From Actinomycetes bacterium (GTDB lineage: Bacteria > Actinomycetota > Actinomycetes > S36-B12 > UBA10799), in NCBI GenBank assembly GCA_029779995.1, contig JAKOZM010000220.1:1-32527 (forward strand): 32,527 nucleotides of DNA, in the 5' to 3' direction. Shown here one piece after another: positions 24,235 through 32,527 of the stretch (the first letter of the stretch is position 1; every line of letters starts with the position of its first letter). The translations under genes and the position numbers were made by a program. The notes beneath the pieces are model-generated. The model was not told where the DNA came from. It searched no databases and was given only the letters and a program-made list of their open reading frames with translations.

Positions 24235-25505
24235 CCCTGGCCTACCCGAGTCGTCCGCTGACGCAACTGCAGCCCGATCGATTCGCCGTGCAGGCAGCTC
24301 TGCACGGGTTGGCGGCGGCCCCGCCCAGCCGGGCACGCGTCCTGGAGATCGGATGCTCCGATGCCCAGAACCTGTTCGCGCTGGCTGCCTACGCACCCCA
24401 CGCCACGTTCCTGGGTGTGGACATCGATGCCGATGCGGTGGCCGCGGCGCAACGGCACGCGCCGCCCAACGTCGCGGTGGAGCGGGCGGACCTGGCAGAG
24501 CTGGACGCCGGACTCTTCGACTATGTGATCGCCCATGGTGTGCTGTCCTGGGTGCCGGATCCGGGAGCGGTGTTCGCGTGTGTGGGGCGGCACCTGGCCC
24601 CGGACGGGGTGTGTTACCTCTCGTACGACGCGCTGCCGGGCTCACATATTCGCGCCATGGCCAGCGAGGTTCTGCGCCGCGAGAGTGGCGGCGACCTGGA
24701 CCGTGCACGCGAGGTGATGCGTGCCGTGATCGATGCCGAGGTGGATTCCGACAACGCTCGAGTCATGCAGTTGGCGATGGGCCGAGTTGCCGATAAGCCG
24801 GACCATGTGGTGCGTCACGACGAACTGCAGGAGGTGCACACACCGCTGTACTTCGACGAGTTCGTGGCTGCGGCCCGCGAGCATGGTCTGCGATACCTCG
24901 GTGAGTCGCATCTGGCCGATGCCGCCGATCTGGCGGGTCTGCCCGCGGATCCGTTGCGAGCCGAGCAGTGGTCGGACTACTTGACCAACCGGCAGTACCG
25001 GCAGAGCCTGCTGACCTGGCGTGACCCCGGTCCGGTGAGGCTGCCAGACCTGTGGGTATCGGCTCCGGCGCGGCGCACTGGGCCAGGGGCATACCGCCTG
25101 CTCAGCGGGGTCGAGGTACAGGTGGACGATCAGCGTCTGCAGGCCGATCTCGACCTTCTGGCGCGCACCTGGCCCGCCGCCGTACCGGTGGCTGACCTGC
25201 GCGCTGATCCGCGAGCCATCCTGCGGCTGTATCGGGCCCGCGCGGTCGACCTGCGGTCCGAGCCGGCACTGGCCCGCAAACCTGGGGCCCGGCCCAAGGT
25301 CGTCGCGGGGATGCGCGACCGGGAGTATCTGACGACCTTTCGGCACGAACCGCTGCGGCTGGAGGATGACGCCAGCCGGCAGGCGGTGGCATTGATGGAC
25401 GGCAGCCGCACGCGCGATGAGATCGCTTGCGCCATGGGTGCCGACCGAGCCGAACTCGATGCCCTGATCGACGAGTTGTCGATGGCAGGGCTATTCGTCG
25501 AGTGA
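24231..25505 (+). CDS. Class I SAM methyltransferase with regulatory domain
   Basis: The protein has 424 residues. The SAM-binding core is in the N-terminal half: motif [17 protein letters not shown], acidic loop [12 protein letters not shown], and [16 protein letters not shown]. After about residue 180 the sequence matches the methyltransferase regulatory-domain type ([32 protein letters not shown]). The C-terminal part ends in a PqqD/winged-helix-like segment ([18 protein letters not shown]). The GTG start overlaps the stop of the collagen/Hcp gene (GTGA), so the two are translationally coupled and probably act together. Its substrate is unknown; the coupled protein is a candidate only by context. 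Confidence 0.85.
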   Translation: MTLAYPSRPLTQLQPDRFAVQAALHGLAAAPPSRARVLEIGCSDAQNLFALAAYAPHATFLGVDIDADAVAAAQRHAPPNVAVERADLAELDAGLFDYVIAHGVLSWVPDPGAVFACVGRHLAPDGVCYLSYDALPGSHIRAMASEVLRRESGGDLDRAREVMRAVIDAEVDSDNARVMQLAMGRVADKPDHVVRHDELQEVHTPLYFDEFVAAAREHGLRYLGESHLADAADLAGLPADPLRAEQWSDYLTNRQYRQSLLTWRDPGPVRLPDLWVSAPARRTGPGAYRLLSGVEVQVDDQRLQADLDLLARTWPAAVPVADLRADPRAILRLYRARAVDLRSEPALARKPGARPKVVAGMRDREYLTTFRHEPLRLEDDASRQAVALMDGSRTRDEIACAMGADRAELDALIDELSMAGLFVE

Positions 25506-25510
25506 GGCGG

Positions 25511-26347
25511 CTAGCCGGCCTGTAACGACCGCCTGCTCATGCCCCACCAGTACCCGTCGATCTCGGTGGTGATGTCAGTGCCACCAGCGCCGAGAGTGAC
25601 GAACAGGGGGGTGAAGTGCTCCACCGTCGGATGGGCGTACGTCATACCTGGCGCGCGATCCCGGTAGGCTGCCAGTTCGTCCACATCGCCACGCTGCAGG
25701 GCTTCGGTGGCCCACTGGTCGAAGTCGCGCGACCACTGCGGCACCGCCCCGTTGATCATCGCGGCGGTGAGGTAGGGCAGGCCATGGGTCATGAAGCCGG
25801 AGCCGATCACCAGGATGCCGCGCTCCCGCAGCGGCCGCAGGAAGCGACCGATCGACAGTAGGGCGGTGGGGCTGTCGGTGGGCAGGCTCAGTTGCAGGAC
25901 CGGGATGTCGGCGTTGGGGTACATGACCTTCAGCGGCACCCAGGCGCCGTGATCCAGACCACGACTGGCGTGCTGATGGACGCGGACACCGTCGGGCAGG
26001 ACGCCGAGGATCTCGGCTGCCAGGCCACTGGCGTCCGGGGTGTCGTAGCGCATCCGGTAGTAGCGCGGATCGAATCCGCCGAAGTCGTAGACGACGTTGC
26101 CGGGATTGACAGCGCTGAGGCTCAGGGGCGCGGCTTCCCAGTGGGCGGAGACGATCAGGATGCCGCGGGGGATCGGCAGTCGGTCGGCCCAGCCCAGCAG
26201 TTCGCGCATCCAGGTTTCCTCCTCGAACAGCGGAGGAGCCCCGTGGCTGATGTACAGGGACGGCAGGGGTGCGTCGCCGTCCTGCCATGCCGCGCGCTGG
26301 CTGGCGCGGCGCTGGGCTTCGGGCAGCAGTGAGTCGAAGGCAACCAT
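25511..26347 (-). CDS. DODA-type extradiol aromatic-ring dioxygenase (YgiD-like)
   Basis: The protein has 278 residues, normal for the class III extradiol / 4,5-DOPA dioxygenase family. The metal and active-site histidines are in LYISHGAPPL, LIVSAHWEAAPL, LDHGAWVPLKVMYP and HPTVEHFTPLFVTLGAGG. Members use a divalent metal and open catechol-type rings; many bacterial ones act on DOPA or related catechols in vitro. It converges with the methyltransferase, with only 5 bp between the stops. An AT-rich dyad (26360-26379) lies just before the start and may be an operator, with TATGTT as a possible -10 box. Confidence 0.9.
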   Translation of the reverse strand: MVAFDSLLPEAQRRASQRAAWQDGDAPLPSLYISHGAPPLFEEETWMRELLGWADRLPIPRGILIVSAHWEAAPLSLSAVNPGNVVYDFGGFDPRYYRMRYDTPDASGLAAEILGVLPDGVRVHQHASRGLDHGAWVPLKVMYPNADIPVLQLSLPTDSPTALLSIGRFLRPLRERGILVIGSGFMTHGLPYLTAAMINGAVPQWSRDFDQWATEALQRGDVDELAAYRDRAPGMTYAHPTVEHFTPLFVTLGAGGTDITTEIDGYWWGMSRRSLQAG

Positions 26348-26359
26348 GATAGGTCCAAC

Positions 26360-26379
26360 ATAGTTGAAGGCTGGACTAT
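26360..26379. promoter_or_regulatory. AT-rich dyad upstream of dioxygenase
   Basis: ATAGT (26360-26364) and ACTAT (26375-26379) form a dyad with a 10-nt centre, overlapping the predicted -10 of the dioxygenase. Its AT-richness in GC-rich surroundings suggests a repressor site. Confidence 0.4.
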
Positions 26380-26423
26380 TTCATGAGTTACCGTCGCGCC
26401 TGGCGCCGAGTCAGGGTCGATGC

Positions 26424-26567
26424 CGGTTCAAAGGTGCGCACGAAACCGGACTCGGCGCCGAGGTCTGCGGGGTTTTGACCCTCCCAGACCGGACATATCA
26501 CTCGTATCGGGCGCTCGAAGGGTCAAAGTTGCGCATCGTCATCGCCTTCGTGCGGAACTTTGAACCG
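26424..26567 (-). repeat. 144-bp palindromic element, copy 2
   Basis: The outer arms CGGTTCAAAGGTGCGCACGAA (26424-26444) and TTCGTGCGGAACTTTGAACCG (26547-26567) are inverted repeats with two mismatches. The inner arms are TTTGACCCT and AGGGTCAAA around a loop of about 35 nt. It is the same length as copy 1 and in the opposite orientation, with the longer inter-arm segment on the other side. It lies between the dioxygenase and the DUF11 gene. Confidence 0.75.
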
Positions 26568-26642
26568 CAAAGCCCGCCAGCGGAAGATCAACAGCCGTAG
26601 ACCATCACGTTGTCGAGCTTCCGCCGGGTGCCAACACGCGAA

Positions 26643-29600
26643 CTACGGCCGCAGCGTGTACCGGATGACGCGCTTCCAGGGCTCGTAACTGGCGTTCCCC
26701 CGCGCCCGCTGGATAACGGTCACCTTCACCGGCTTACTCCCGACGATCTTGATCCGGATGGTGCCGTTGGTGCGCTTTACCTGGCAGTAGCTGACCTCAC
26801 CTGCCGCCGAGGGTTTCTTCGGCGTGCAGCGCACCCGCGTGCGGATCTTCTGACCCTGTTCGGTCGTGCTGACGGGCAGCACAGTGGGCTTCGGGGGCAG
26901 CTTCTCGGCGGTCTGCTCGGCTCGCCTCACCGCAACCTGGTCGGTAGCGCGGTTGTTGTCCGGATTCGTGTCCGGAACCGAAGAACTCACCTCAGCCGGG
27001 TTGACGACCTCGGGGAAGGCTCCCCGCACCACGTCGACCCGTAGGCTGACCTCCGCGGACTGGCCGACCAGCAGACCGGAAGCCAGCACGCAGGTGACCG
27101 TCTGTCCGGAGGCACTGCACGCCCAGCCCCCACCGGTGGCGGACACGAAGGTGTTCCCGCTCGGCAGAGTGTCCGTGATCGTGATGGGACCGGGGTTGTC
27201 CGAGGGGCCATTGTTGGTCACGCGCACCCGCCACACCCCCTGCTGGCCGATCGTCCATGGCCCGCCCTCGTGAGTCTTCACCACGGACAGGTCCGATTTG
27301 GCGATCACATCAACCGTGGACACGGCGGGCAGTGGATCGCCGCCGGGCTGCGGGGAGGTCGTGGTGACGGTTGCGGTGTTCTGCAGGGTCGTACCTCCCG
27401 GGACGGACTTGTCGACGTCGGCGCTGATCACGATGTCCGACGGCGAGTCCTTGACTGCGAAGTTGGCCCGTGTGCAGGTCACGACCGACCCGCCGCCCAC
27501 GTCGCAACTCCAGCCCTGGCCGCTGGCCGCAGTGGCGCGCAGTCCCGCCTGCAACTCATCGACCACCTTCACGTTCTTGGCCTTCGCGGGCCCCTGGTTG
27601 GTGACGGTGATCGTGAACTCGGTCTTCTCCCCGGCAACCACAGGGTTTGCGCCCGTGGTCTTCTTGGAAATCCCCGGCTTCACCTCAGCCACTACTGGAT
27701 CCTTGACCGACGAGGTGTTGTTCGTCTCGTCGTAGTCCTCAGTGGTCGGGGTTACCGTCGCGGTGTTGACTGCCTCCGGGGTCCCCGGCGCCTCCAGGAC
27801 GTCCACGGTGATCTTGATCAGGTCCGCCTGCGTGTTCGGCTGCATGTCGAAGTCCGCGGTACACGTGATCTCAGAGGCCGGGCCCGTGGTCGGCGAGCAG
27901 TCCCAGGCTCCGCTGCTGATGGAGGCGATCGACAGCCCCGCCGGCAGGGTGTCCGTCACCGTGATCGGGGCCACCGATACCGAGGGGCCGAGGTTGGTCA
28001 CGGCCAGCGTGTACGTGACCTGTCCGCCCACGACATATGGTTTCGTGCGGCTCTTGACGATCTGCAGGTCCGCCAGCGGCCGGGCTGACACCTTGTCGCG
28101 AGCCTCATTGTTCGCTGGGTTGGTGTCCAGGGTCTTACCGGTGACTGTGGCGATGTTCAGCAGGTCCCCGGTGACCCCGGCGTCGACGCTGACCAGCAGT
28201 TCGATGTCCGGCAGGCTGTCACCCGCTGGCAGGCCCTTGCCGGGTCCGGGATTCGTGCACGTCAGCGTCTGCCCGACCGCTGTACAGGACCAGCCGCTGG
28301 CGTCGTTGTAGCTCTGGAAGGACACCCCCGCCGGAAGCGTGTCCACAACGGTGAAGGGGCCGAAACTCGGATCGGGACCGTTGTTGCTCACCTGCAGCTT
28401 CCAGGTGAAATCGGTGCCCGGCACCACCTCGTTCTTCTTCACCTGCCAGGCCGGCGGGTAGTCGGTGACGTGCCACTTGACGATCTGCAGATCCGCCGCG
28501 GCGATCTCTGTGTAGGCCGTCGCCTCACCCGCGGTGCCAGTACCCCAACTCTGCCCGGCCGGGCCGAGGGTGAAGGTGGAGGTGGCGGTGTTGGTGTGGC
28601 GGGTGCCCAGTCCCACGCCCGGTGACTGAGTGACGAGTTCACCCGGCACAGCCTGGAAGGTGATGGTCAGGCTCTTGCCCGTCGGCAGGTCCGCGATGTC
28701 GTTCCACGCGATGTTCGGTGCAGTGCCGGTCGGCTCCAGGGAAGTGGGCGTCCCACCGGTGATCACCCACTGGGCCGAGCCAGTCTCGTAGGACCAGTTC
28801 GGGGGCAGGGTGTCAGCCACGTCCACGTCGTAGGCCGTCACCCCGGAGGCGTTAGACACGACGATGGTCCAGGTGTACGGATCGTCGATGTAGGCCAGCG
28901 CGTCCGAGGCCTGCTTGGCGATCGTCAGTGCCGGCAGGACCGGTGTGACCTTCGCGGTGTCCGACCCCCCGGTGTACTTGCGGCCCTGTTTCGAGGCCAG
29001 GCTGTAGTACTCCCCGATCGTGGCTGTGTTGATCTGGTCGCCCGTGGCGGGCGCTTTCAGCCGGGCGTCGAAGGACAGCGTCTTGTCCGCGCCGGGCGCC
29101 AGCGAGGCGATCGTCCAGGTGATGGTGTTCCCGTTGATCTGGCCGCCGTCGGAGGGGGTGCCCACGACCTCGATGCCAGCAGGGATGTCATCGGTGATCG
29201 TGATGTTGTTGGCATCACTGACGTTGGCGCCAGTCGCGTTCGTCACCGTGAGCTTGTAGGTGAAGTTGAACCCGGGACCAATGAAGATGGCGTCCTGGTC
29301 ATTGACCTTCTTGACGATCGACAACGAGGGTTCGGTGATGGTGAAGGAGTCCGAGCCAGAGCCGATCAACGTGGAGGGGGACTGCAGTGCCTCGGCCACG
29401 GTCGTCGGCTTGTTCGTGTATCCGTAGCGTGCTGAGGCGGTGTTCTCCCGTACGGTTCCGGCCGCGTTCGGCGCCAGGTCGGTCACCTTCGAGGTGTAGG
29501 TGATCCGGATGATGCGGTGCTTGCCTGGATCGGACAGGGTGCCCAAAGCCCAGCCCACCGTCTGCCCGGTGGAGCCCACAGTGGCCGGTGTCGGGGCCAA

Positions 29601-31703
29601 GAAGTCGTAGCTGACGTTCGGGGTGGAGCAGTCCACCGGATTCGCGTAGTTGGAGTCGGTGGTGAAGCACTTCACCGAAACCGTCGCGAAGTCCGAGCTC
29701 GCCGAGATGTAGGCAGGCATGGCATCCAAGACCGTGAGGTTCGTGAACGCCGCGTCGGGCAGCTTGACGTCGACGGTTGACGTCACGGTCTGCCCGATGG
29801 TCGCCTTCGCGGGAGTGACGTCCTTGACGACCGCGCCGCCGGCGATCAGCACGTCCGCGTTGGCGCCGGTGACGTAGGTGCGCTCACCGTCGACAGTGCC
29901 GGGCATGCTGGTCCCGCTCATGGCCACGGTGTTCCGGAACTGCACATTGGGTGACGAGCCGGCCTTGATCTTGGCGGTGTAGGTCAGCGGGGTGGACGTG
30001 CTGGGATCGAGCCGGGACAGCGTCCACGTGATGGAGGCGTTCAGTGTGGTCCCACAATCCGGTGTGGTGCCCAGGGTGCCGGTCCCAGCGCTCTCGACCG
30101 CCACCTGATCGGGTACGCAGTCCACGATGGTCACGCCGTACATCGGGGAGCGGCCTGCCGGGTTGCTCGCCGTCAGCGTGTACGTGATCAGCTCGGAGCT
30201 GCTGGAGACGGTCCCCGGGTTCGCCGACTTGGTGATCGTCGGGTTGGGCTGCATGACCCTGACGGTCTTGGTGCCCGTGCGTTCGGGCAGGGGTGTCCCG
30301 TCGAGGGTCGCCTTGCTGTTGAACCGGGCGGTGTTCGTCTTGCCCAGGTTGTTGCCGGGCACCTGGTTGGCGGTGACCAGACACGGCTGCGTGAGCGTCT
30401 CGCCGGTACAGGTGGACGCGGCTTTCGTCACCTTGGCCGTCACCTCGACGAAGAAGACCTGTGCCTGGTCGGTCGTGTTCGTGTAGGTCGTCGGGAAGGT
30501 CAGCTTTCCAGTCGCGTTGTCGATGGCGAAGCCAGCCGGCTGGGTATCGGGTGTACCCGCCAGTCCCCAGTTCGTCACCGACACCAACTCGATCCCGGTG
30601 GGCAGCGAATCAGTGAGCACCCCGTTGTACTCGGTGCTCTTGGCGGGGACCGTCACCGAATACTTGTAGTAGACCTCTTCGCCGATGGTGGCTTGGCTGG
30701 CTTTGTTGTTGTTGTTATCGGCATCGTCGATCTGGGTCGAACCGGTCTTGGCGACGCTTGCGTCTGCCGTCCTGACGTTCGACGGGTCTTTCATCTCCGG
30801 GGCGTTGTAGTCGGCCTCAGGGACGGTGATGTCGATGTTCTTGTCCGGGAAATAGCTGGCTGTCTCGCCGGTCTCGTCGGTGAACGCGGTGAAGCTGCGG
30901 ACATAGGCGGTGTTGGTGAAGGTCGTGCTCACGCTCACCGGGTTGGGAATGTTCATGTCGTACAGCAGGGACAGCTTCTTGTCGGGGGCGACTGCGAAGG
31001 CGTCGCTGAGGTCGGGGTCCGGCAGAGTCCACTTGATGTAGCTGTTCACGCTCTGACCGTTGACCGGCGGGGGCGGGTCCTGGCAGACGACGTAGGACGT
31101 GAGAGGGGCAGGTGAACCCCCAGCCGTCGGGATGTACTGGAAGTTGCTGATCGCGGCGCACTTGACTTCTTTGGGCAGCACGTCCCACACCTCGATGCCG
31201 CGTGCCGAGTAGTTCGCCGGGGGAGCGTCGGGGCGCACCGTGTTCTTGACATCCACCTGGAACGTCGCCACCGAACCCTGCTGGACGATGAGCCCATCCT
31301 GTGGCGGGTTCAACGGCCCGGCTGCGGGAGCAGTCGTCGAGCGGACACCCTTGGCGATGCTCAGATTGGGGGGCGGGAGCAGGGTGAAATCCTGCTGGGT
31401 GCGGTAGGACTGAGCCTGGCCCAGGGTGTTCACCGTCCGCATCTTCATGAGGTTGCCGGTCAGGTCTGGGGCGATCGTGGACGCCGGCCGCAGTACACGG
31501 GCCGCGAACCGTACCTCGAAGAAGCCGTTGGCCGGGACCGCGAAGATCGTCGTGGGCGGTGTCGTCGTGCTGGTCACCTCGCTGCCCAGCTGCCACTTCA
31601 GAGGGTCCTCATCCAATAAGGCACTCGCCGTGGAGCCCGCAGTCACCACCGCGGAGCCGGTCACGTAGGCCGTTTCCGCAGGCAGGAAGTCGGTGACCTG
31701 CAC
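26643..31703 (-). CDS. Giant DUF11-repeat surface protein, 3' part (after in-frame TGA)
   Basis: There are 1686 residues from GTG 31703. About ten DUF11 / isopeptide-type beta-sandwich repeats are visible. Each starts like LQIVKxx or LTIAKQA, has a VTNxGP strand, a DTLPxG or DDIPAG motif, and ends NTATV. Examples begin at DASVAKTGSTQ, PTITKSANPG, LSIVKKVND, LTIAKQASD, ADLQIVKWHV, ADLQIVKSRT, PGISKKTTG and SDLSVVKTHE. The C-terminus (from KIRTRVRCTPKKP) is a short basic Cys-containing domain without an LPxTG signal or anchor helix. It would be a long extracellular adhesin or stalk. The frame is open upstream to a TGA at 31797-31799, beyond which the same frame continues as the same kind of protein, so this piece lacks its signal peptide and the gene is probably broken. 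Confidence 0.8.
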   Translation of the reverse strand: MQVTDFLPAETAYVTGSAVVTAGSTASALLDEDPLKWQLGSEVTSTTTPPTTIFAVPANGFFEVRFAARVLRPASTIAPDLTGNLMKMRTVNTLGQAQSYRTQQDFTLLPPPNLSIAKGVRSTTAPAAGPLNPPQDGLIVQQGSVATFQVDVKNTVRPDAPPANYSARGIEVWDVLPKEVKCAAISNFQYIPTAGGSPAPLTSYVVCQDPPPPVNGQSVNSYIKWTLPDPDLSDAFAVAPDKKLSLLYDMNIPNPVSVSTTFTNTAYVRSFTAFTDETGETASYFPDKNIDITVPEADYNAPEMKDPSNVRTADASVAKTGSTQIDDADNNNNKASQATIGEEVYYKYSVTVPAKSTEYNGVLTDSLPTGIELVSVTNWGLAGTPDTQPAGFAIDNATGKLTFPTTYTNTTDQAQVFFVEVTAKVTKAASTCTGETLTQPCLVTANQVPGNNLGKTNTARFNSKATLDGTPLPERTGTKTVRVMQPNPTITKSANPGTVSSSSELITYTLTASNPAGRSPMYGVTIVDCVPDQVAVESAGTGTLGTTPDCGTTLNASITWTLSRLDPSTSTPLTYTAKIKAGSSPNVQFRNTVAMSGTSMPGTVDGERTYVTGANADVLIAGGAVVKDVTPAKATIGQTVTSTVDVKLPDAAFTNLTVLDAMPAYISASSDFATVSVKCFTTDSNYANPVDCSTPNVSYDFLAPTPATVGSTGQTVGWALGTLSDPGKHRIIRITYTSKVTDLAPNAAGTVRENTASARYGYTNKPTTVAEALQSPSTLIGSGSDSFTITEPSLSIVKKVNDQDAIFIGPGFNFTYKLTVTNATGANVSDANNITITDDIPAGIEVVGTPSDGGQINGNTITWTIASLAPGADKTLSFDARLKAPATGDQINTATIGEYYSLASKQGRKYTGGSDTAKVTPVLPALTIAKQASDALAYIDDPYTWTIVVSNASGVTAYDVDVADTLPPNWSYETGSAQWVITGGTPTSLEPTGTAPNIAWNDIADLPTGKSLTITFQAVPGELVTQSPGVGLGTRHTNTATSTFTLGPAGQSWGTGTAGEATAYTEIAAADLQIVKWHVTDYPPAWQVKKNEVVPGTDFTWKLQVSNNGPDPSFGPFTVVDTLPAGVSFQSYNDASGWSCTAVGQTLTCTNPGPGKGLPAGDSLPDIELLVSVDAGVTGDLLNIATVTGKTLDTNPANNEARDKVSARPLADLQIVKSRTKPYVVGGQVTYTLAVTNLGPSVSVAPITVTDTLPAGLSIASISSGAWDCSPTTGPASEITCTADFDMQPNTQADLIKITVDVLEAPGTPEAVNTATVTPTTEDYDETNNTSSVKDPVVAEVKPGISKKTTGANPVVAGEKTEFTITVTNQGPAKAKNVKVVDELQAGLRATAASGQGWSCDVGGGSVVTCTRANFAVKDSPSDIVISADVDKSVPGGTTLQNTATVTTTSPQPGGDPLPAVSTVDVIAKSDLSVVKTHEGGPWTIGQQGVWRVRVTNNGPSDNPGPITITDTLPSGNTFVSATGGGWACSASGQTVTCVLASGLLVGQSAEVSLRVDVVRGAFPEVVNPAEVSSSVPDTNPDNNRATDQVAVRRAEQTAEKLPPKPTVLPVSTTEQGQKIRTRVRCTPKKPSAAGEVSYCQVKRTNGTIRIKIVGSKPVKVTVIQRARGNASYEPWKRVIRYTLRP

Positions 31704-31796
31704 GCTGCCCGTGGTGATGTTGGGGAAATCGACTCGCAGCCGGAAGCAGAGCAGATCACCGTTGCGGAAGCTTGCCTGATCGGCGGAGAACGTCGC

Positions 31797-32333
31797 TCAG
31801 TCCCCGTACGGGTCACCGACGGTGGGGTCGCAGTCCATTCCTTGCACGCCCGGGTCTGCTGGCCGCGGCTTCATCTGCTTGCTGATCGTGGGCAGGACAG
31901 TGCCCAGCCGCTCATCCGAGGCGTCCTTGACGTCGAGGACCGAACCGGTCTCGGTCGGCGAGACCGCCGGGATGGACGTCGTGGTGCCCGTCAGGGTCGC
32001 CGTGTTGAGGAACGAGTCCCCGGCCAGGGTCGGCAGGCCGGTGGCTCGGTACACGGGCAGCATGCGGGCCGGGAAGGTCACTGATGTCTGGTTGCTTCCA
32101 TTCACGACCACGTTGGGAACGGTCACCGCCACGAACGGAAGGTTGTAGGAGTTGCCCGTCCAGCCAGCCGCGATGTCGTAGGACGTGGTCGGCCAGGCAA
32201 CGCCCGCCGCGCACGCGTCGCCTGGGGCCGCCGGCCAGAAGGAGCGCGTCTCGTCGAGGGGGCAGAAGCCGTCCGGCAAGACGTCGGTGATCACGACGTC
32301 GGAGGCAGAGACGTACTCGCTGGTCTCGACTAG
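31797..32333 (-). pseudogene. 5' fragment of the DUF11 surface protein, cut off by IS and TGA
   Basis: This is the same reading frame as the large gene downstream. It reads from the IS boundary LVETSEYVSASDVVITDVLP through SFLNTATLTGTTTSIP and ends DPTVGDPYGD at TGA 31797-31799. After the stop the frame continues ATFSADQASFRNGDLLCFRL, a natural continuation of a beta-sandwich repeat. A single TGG-to-TGA change would explain the break. No signal peptide is present because the 5' end lies beyond the IS. An internal GTG at 32294 gives a 165-residue frame but no plausible separate protein. Confidence 0.8.
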
Positions 32334-32527
32334 GGCGTGTCTGGTAATCGTTCATAACCAGAACAGAACGATCGAGGCCAGCAGGATCCCGCTCCGGTAG
32401 TTGCGGGCGGTTTTGTCGTAGCGGGTGGCGATTCCGCGCCATTGTTTGAGCCTGTTGAAGCACCGTTCGACGACGTTGCGGCGCCTGTACATCCCGGTGT
32501 CGAAGTTGGGTGGCCGGCCGCCGCCGG
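32334..32527 (-). mobile_element. IS5-family insertion sequence (3' end; continues past window)
   Basis: The element boundary is inferred at about 32334, where the DUF11 frame ends at a CTAG and a GGCGTGTCTGGTAATCG stretch begins, which fits an IS5-group terminal repeat. The transposase tail follows. The other end and the target duplication lie outside the window. Confidence 0.75.
32352..32527 (-). CDS. IS5-family DDE transposase, C-terminal part
   Basis: This partial gene runs in from the right edge and stops at TGA 32352-32354. The 58 visible residues read GRPPNFDTGMYRRRNVVER, then CFNRLKQWRGIATRYDK and a hydrophobic tail ending ILLASIVLFWL. They contain the full Y-x2-R-x3-E-x6-K signature with the catalytic Glu, the hallmark of IS4/IS5-type DDE transposases. 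The end of the protein is intact. The element interrupts the DUF11 gene. Whether it is still active cannot be told here. Confidence 0.9.
   Translation of the reverse strand, partial: GGGRPPNFDTGMYRRRNVVERCFNRLKQWRGIATRYDKTARNYRSGILLASIVLFWL

Noticed and set aside
26484..26600. A possible small protein: the frames TLPDRTYHSYRALEGSKLRI here and the related frame near 17214 look alike
   Set aside because: The similarity comes from the palindromic DNA repeat. Mismatches between copies are spread over all codon positions, so there is no sign of selection on a protein.

Overview
The window is ordinary chromosomal DNA from a high-GC actinobacterium. The signs are GC-rich third codon positions throughout, many GTG starts, a Tat-exported PPA1498-type phosphoesterase, a DUF222/HNH gene, a ChoD-like GMC oxidase, a NarL-type two-component pair, and several promoters whose TANNNT -10 box lies 6-8 nt before a start codon, which is the leaderless layout common in this phylum. 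No rRNA, tRNA, CRISPR array or prophage module was seen. The lineage cannot be narrowed with confidence.

Layout. 1-2726: metallophosphoesterase (-, runs off the left edge), a small Cys-rich protein (+) and a TetR regulator (-). 2831-6479: remnants of an alpha/beta hydrolase and of a LuxR-type response regulator, then an intact hotdog thioesterase (+), a secreted FN3 protein (-) and a quinone-oxidoreductase-like protein (-). 6592-11374: radical SAM maturase without a sulfatase next to it, a ChaB/Rho_N protein, a GNAT enzyme, a secreted protein and an alpha/beta hydrolase. 11502-13199: GMC oxidase (-) behind a perfect 22-bp palindrome. 13427-17080: intact membrane-anchored hydrolase (-) divergent from a histidine kinase and response regulator (+), then remnants of a thioesterase and of a quinone oxidoreductase. 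17298-19917: AlkZ-like protein (-) and DUF222/HNH endonuclease (+). 20066-25505: five genes on the + strand (GlsB-type membrane protein, MFS exporter, beta-carbonic anhydrase, a secreted collagen-like protein with two Hcp-like domains, and a methyltransferase whose start overlaps the collagen gene's stop). 25511-26347: DODA-type dioxygenase (-). 26643-32333: a very large DUF11-repeat surface protein (-) broken by an in-frame TGA and, at its 5' side, by an IS5-family element that runs off the right edge.

Four points stand out. (1) The collagen/double-Hcp protein: a trimeric collagen stalk carrying two Hcp-like folds per chain would bring together six such folds, the number in an Hcp ring. (2) The segments at 2831-6479 and 13427-17080 look like two copies of one ancestral block [hydrolase - / kinase + / regulator + / thioesterase + / quinone reductase -] that lost genes reciprocally: each copy keeps the genes the other has reduced to fragments. 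(3) Two 144-bp palindromic elements (17122-17265 and 26424-26567) look like a non-coding miniature repeat family. (4) The Shine-Dalgarno sequence of the MFS gene sits inside a perfect hairpin.
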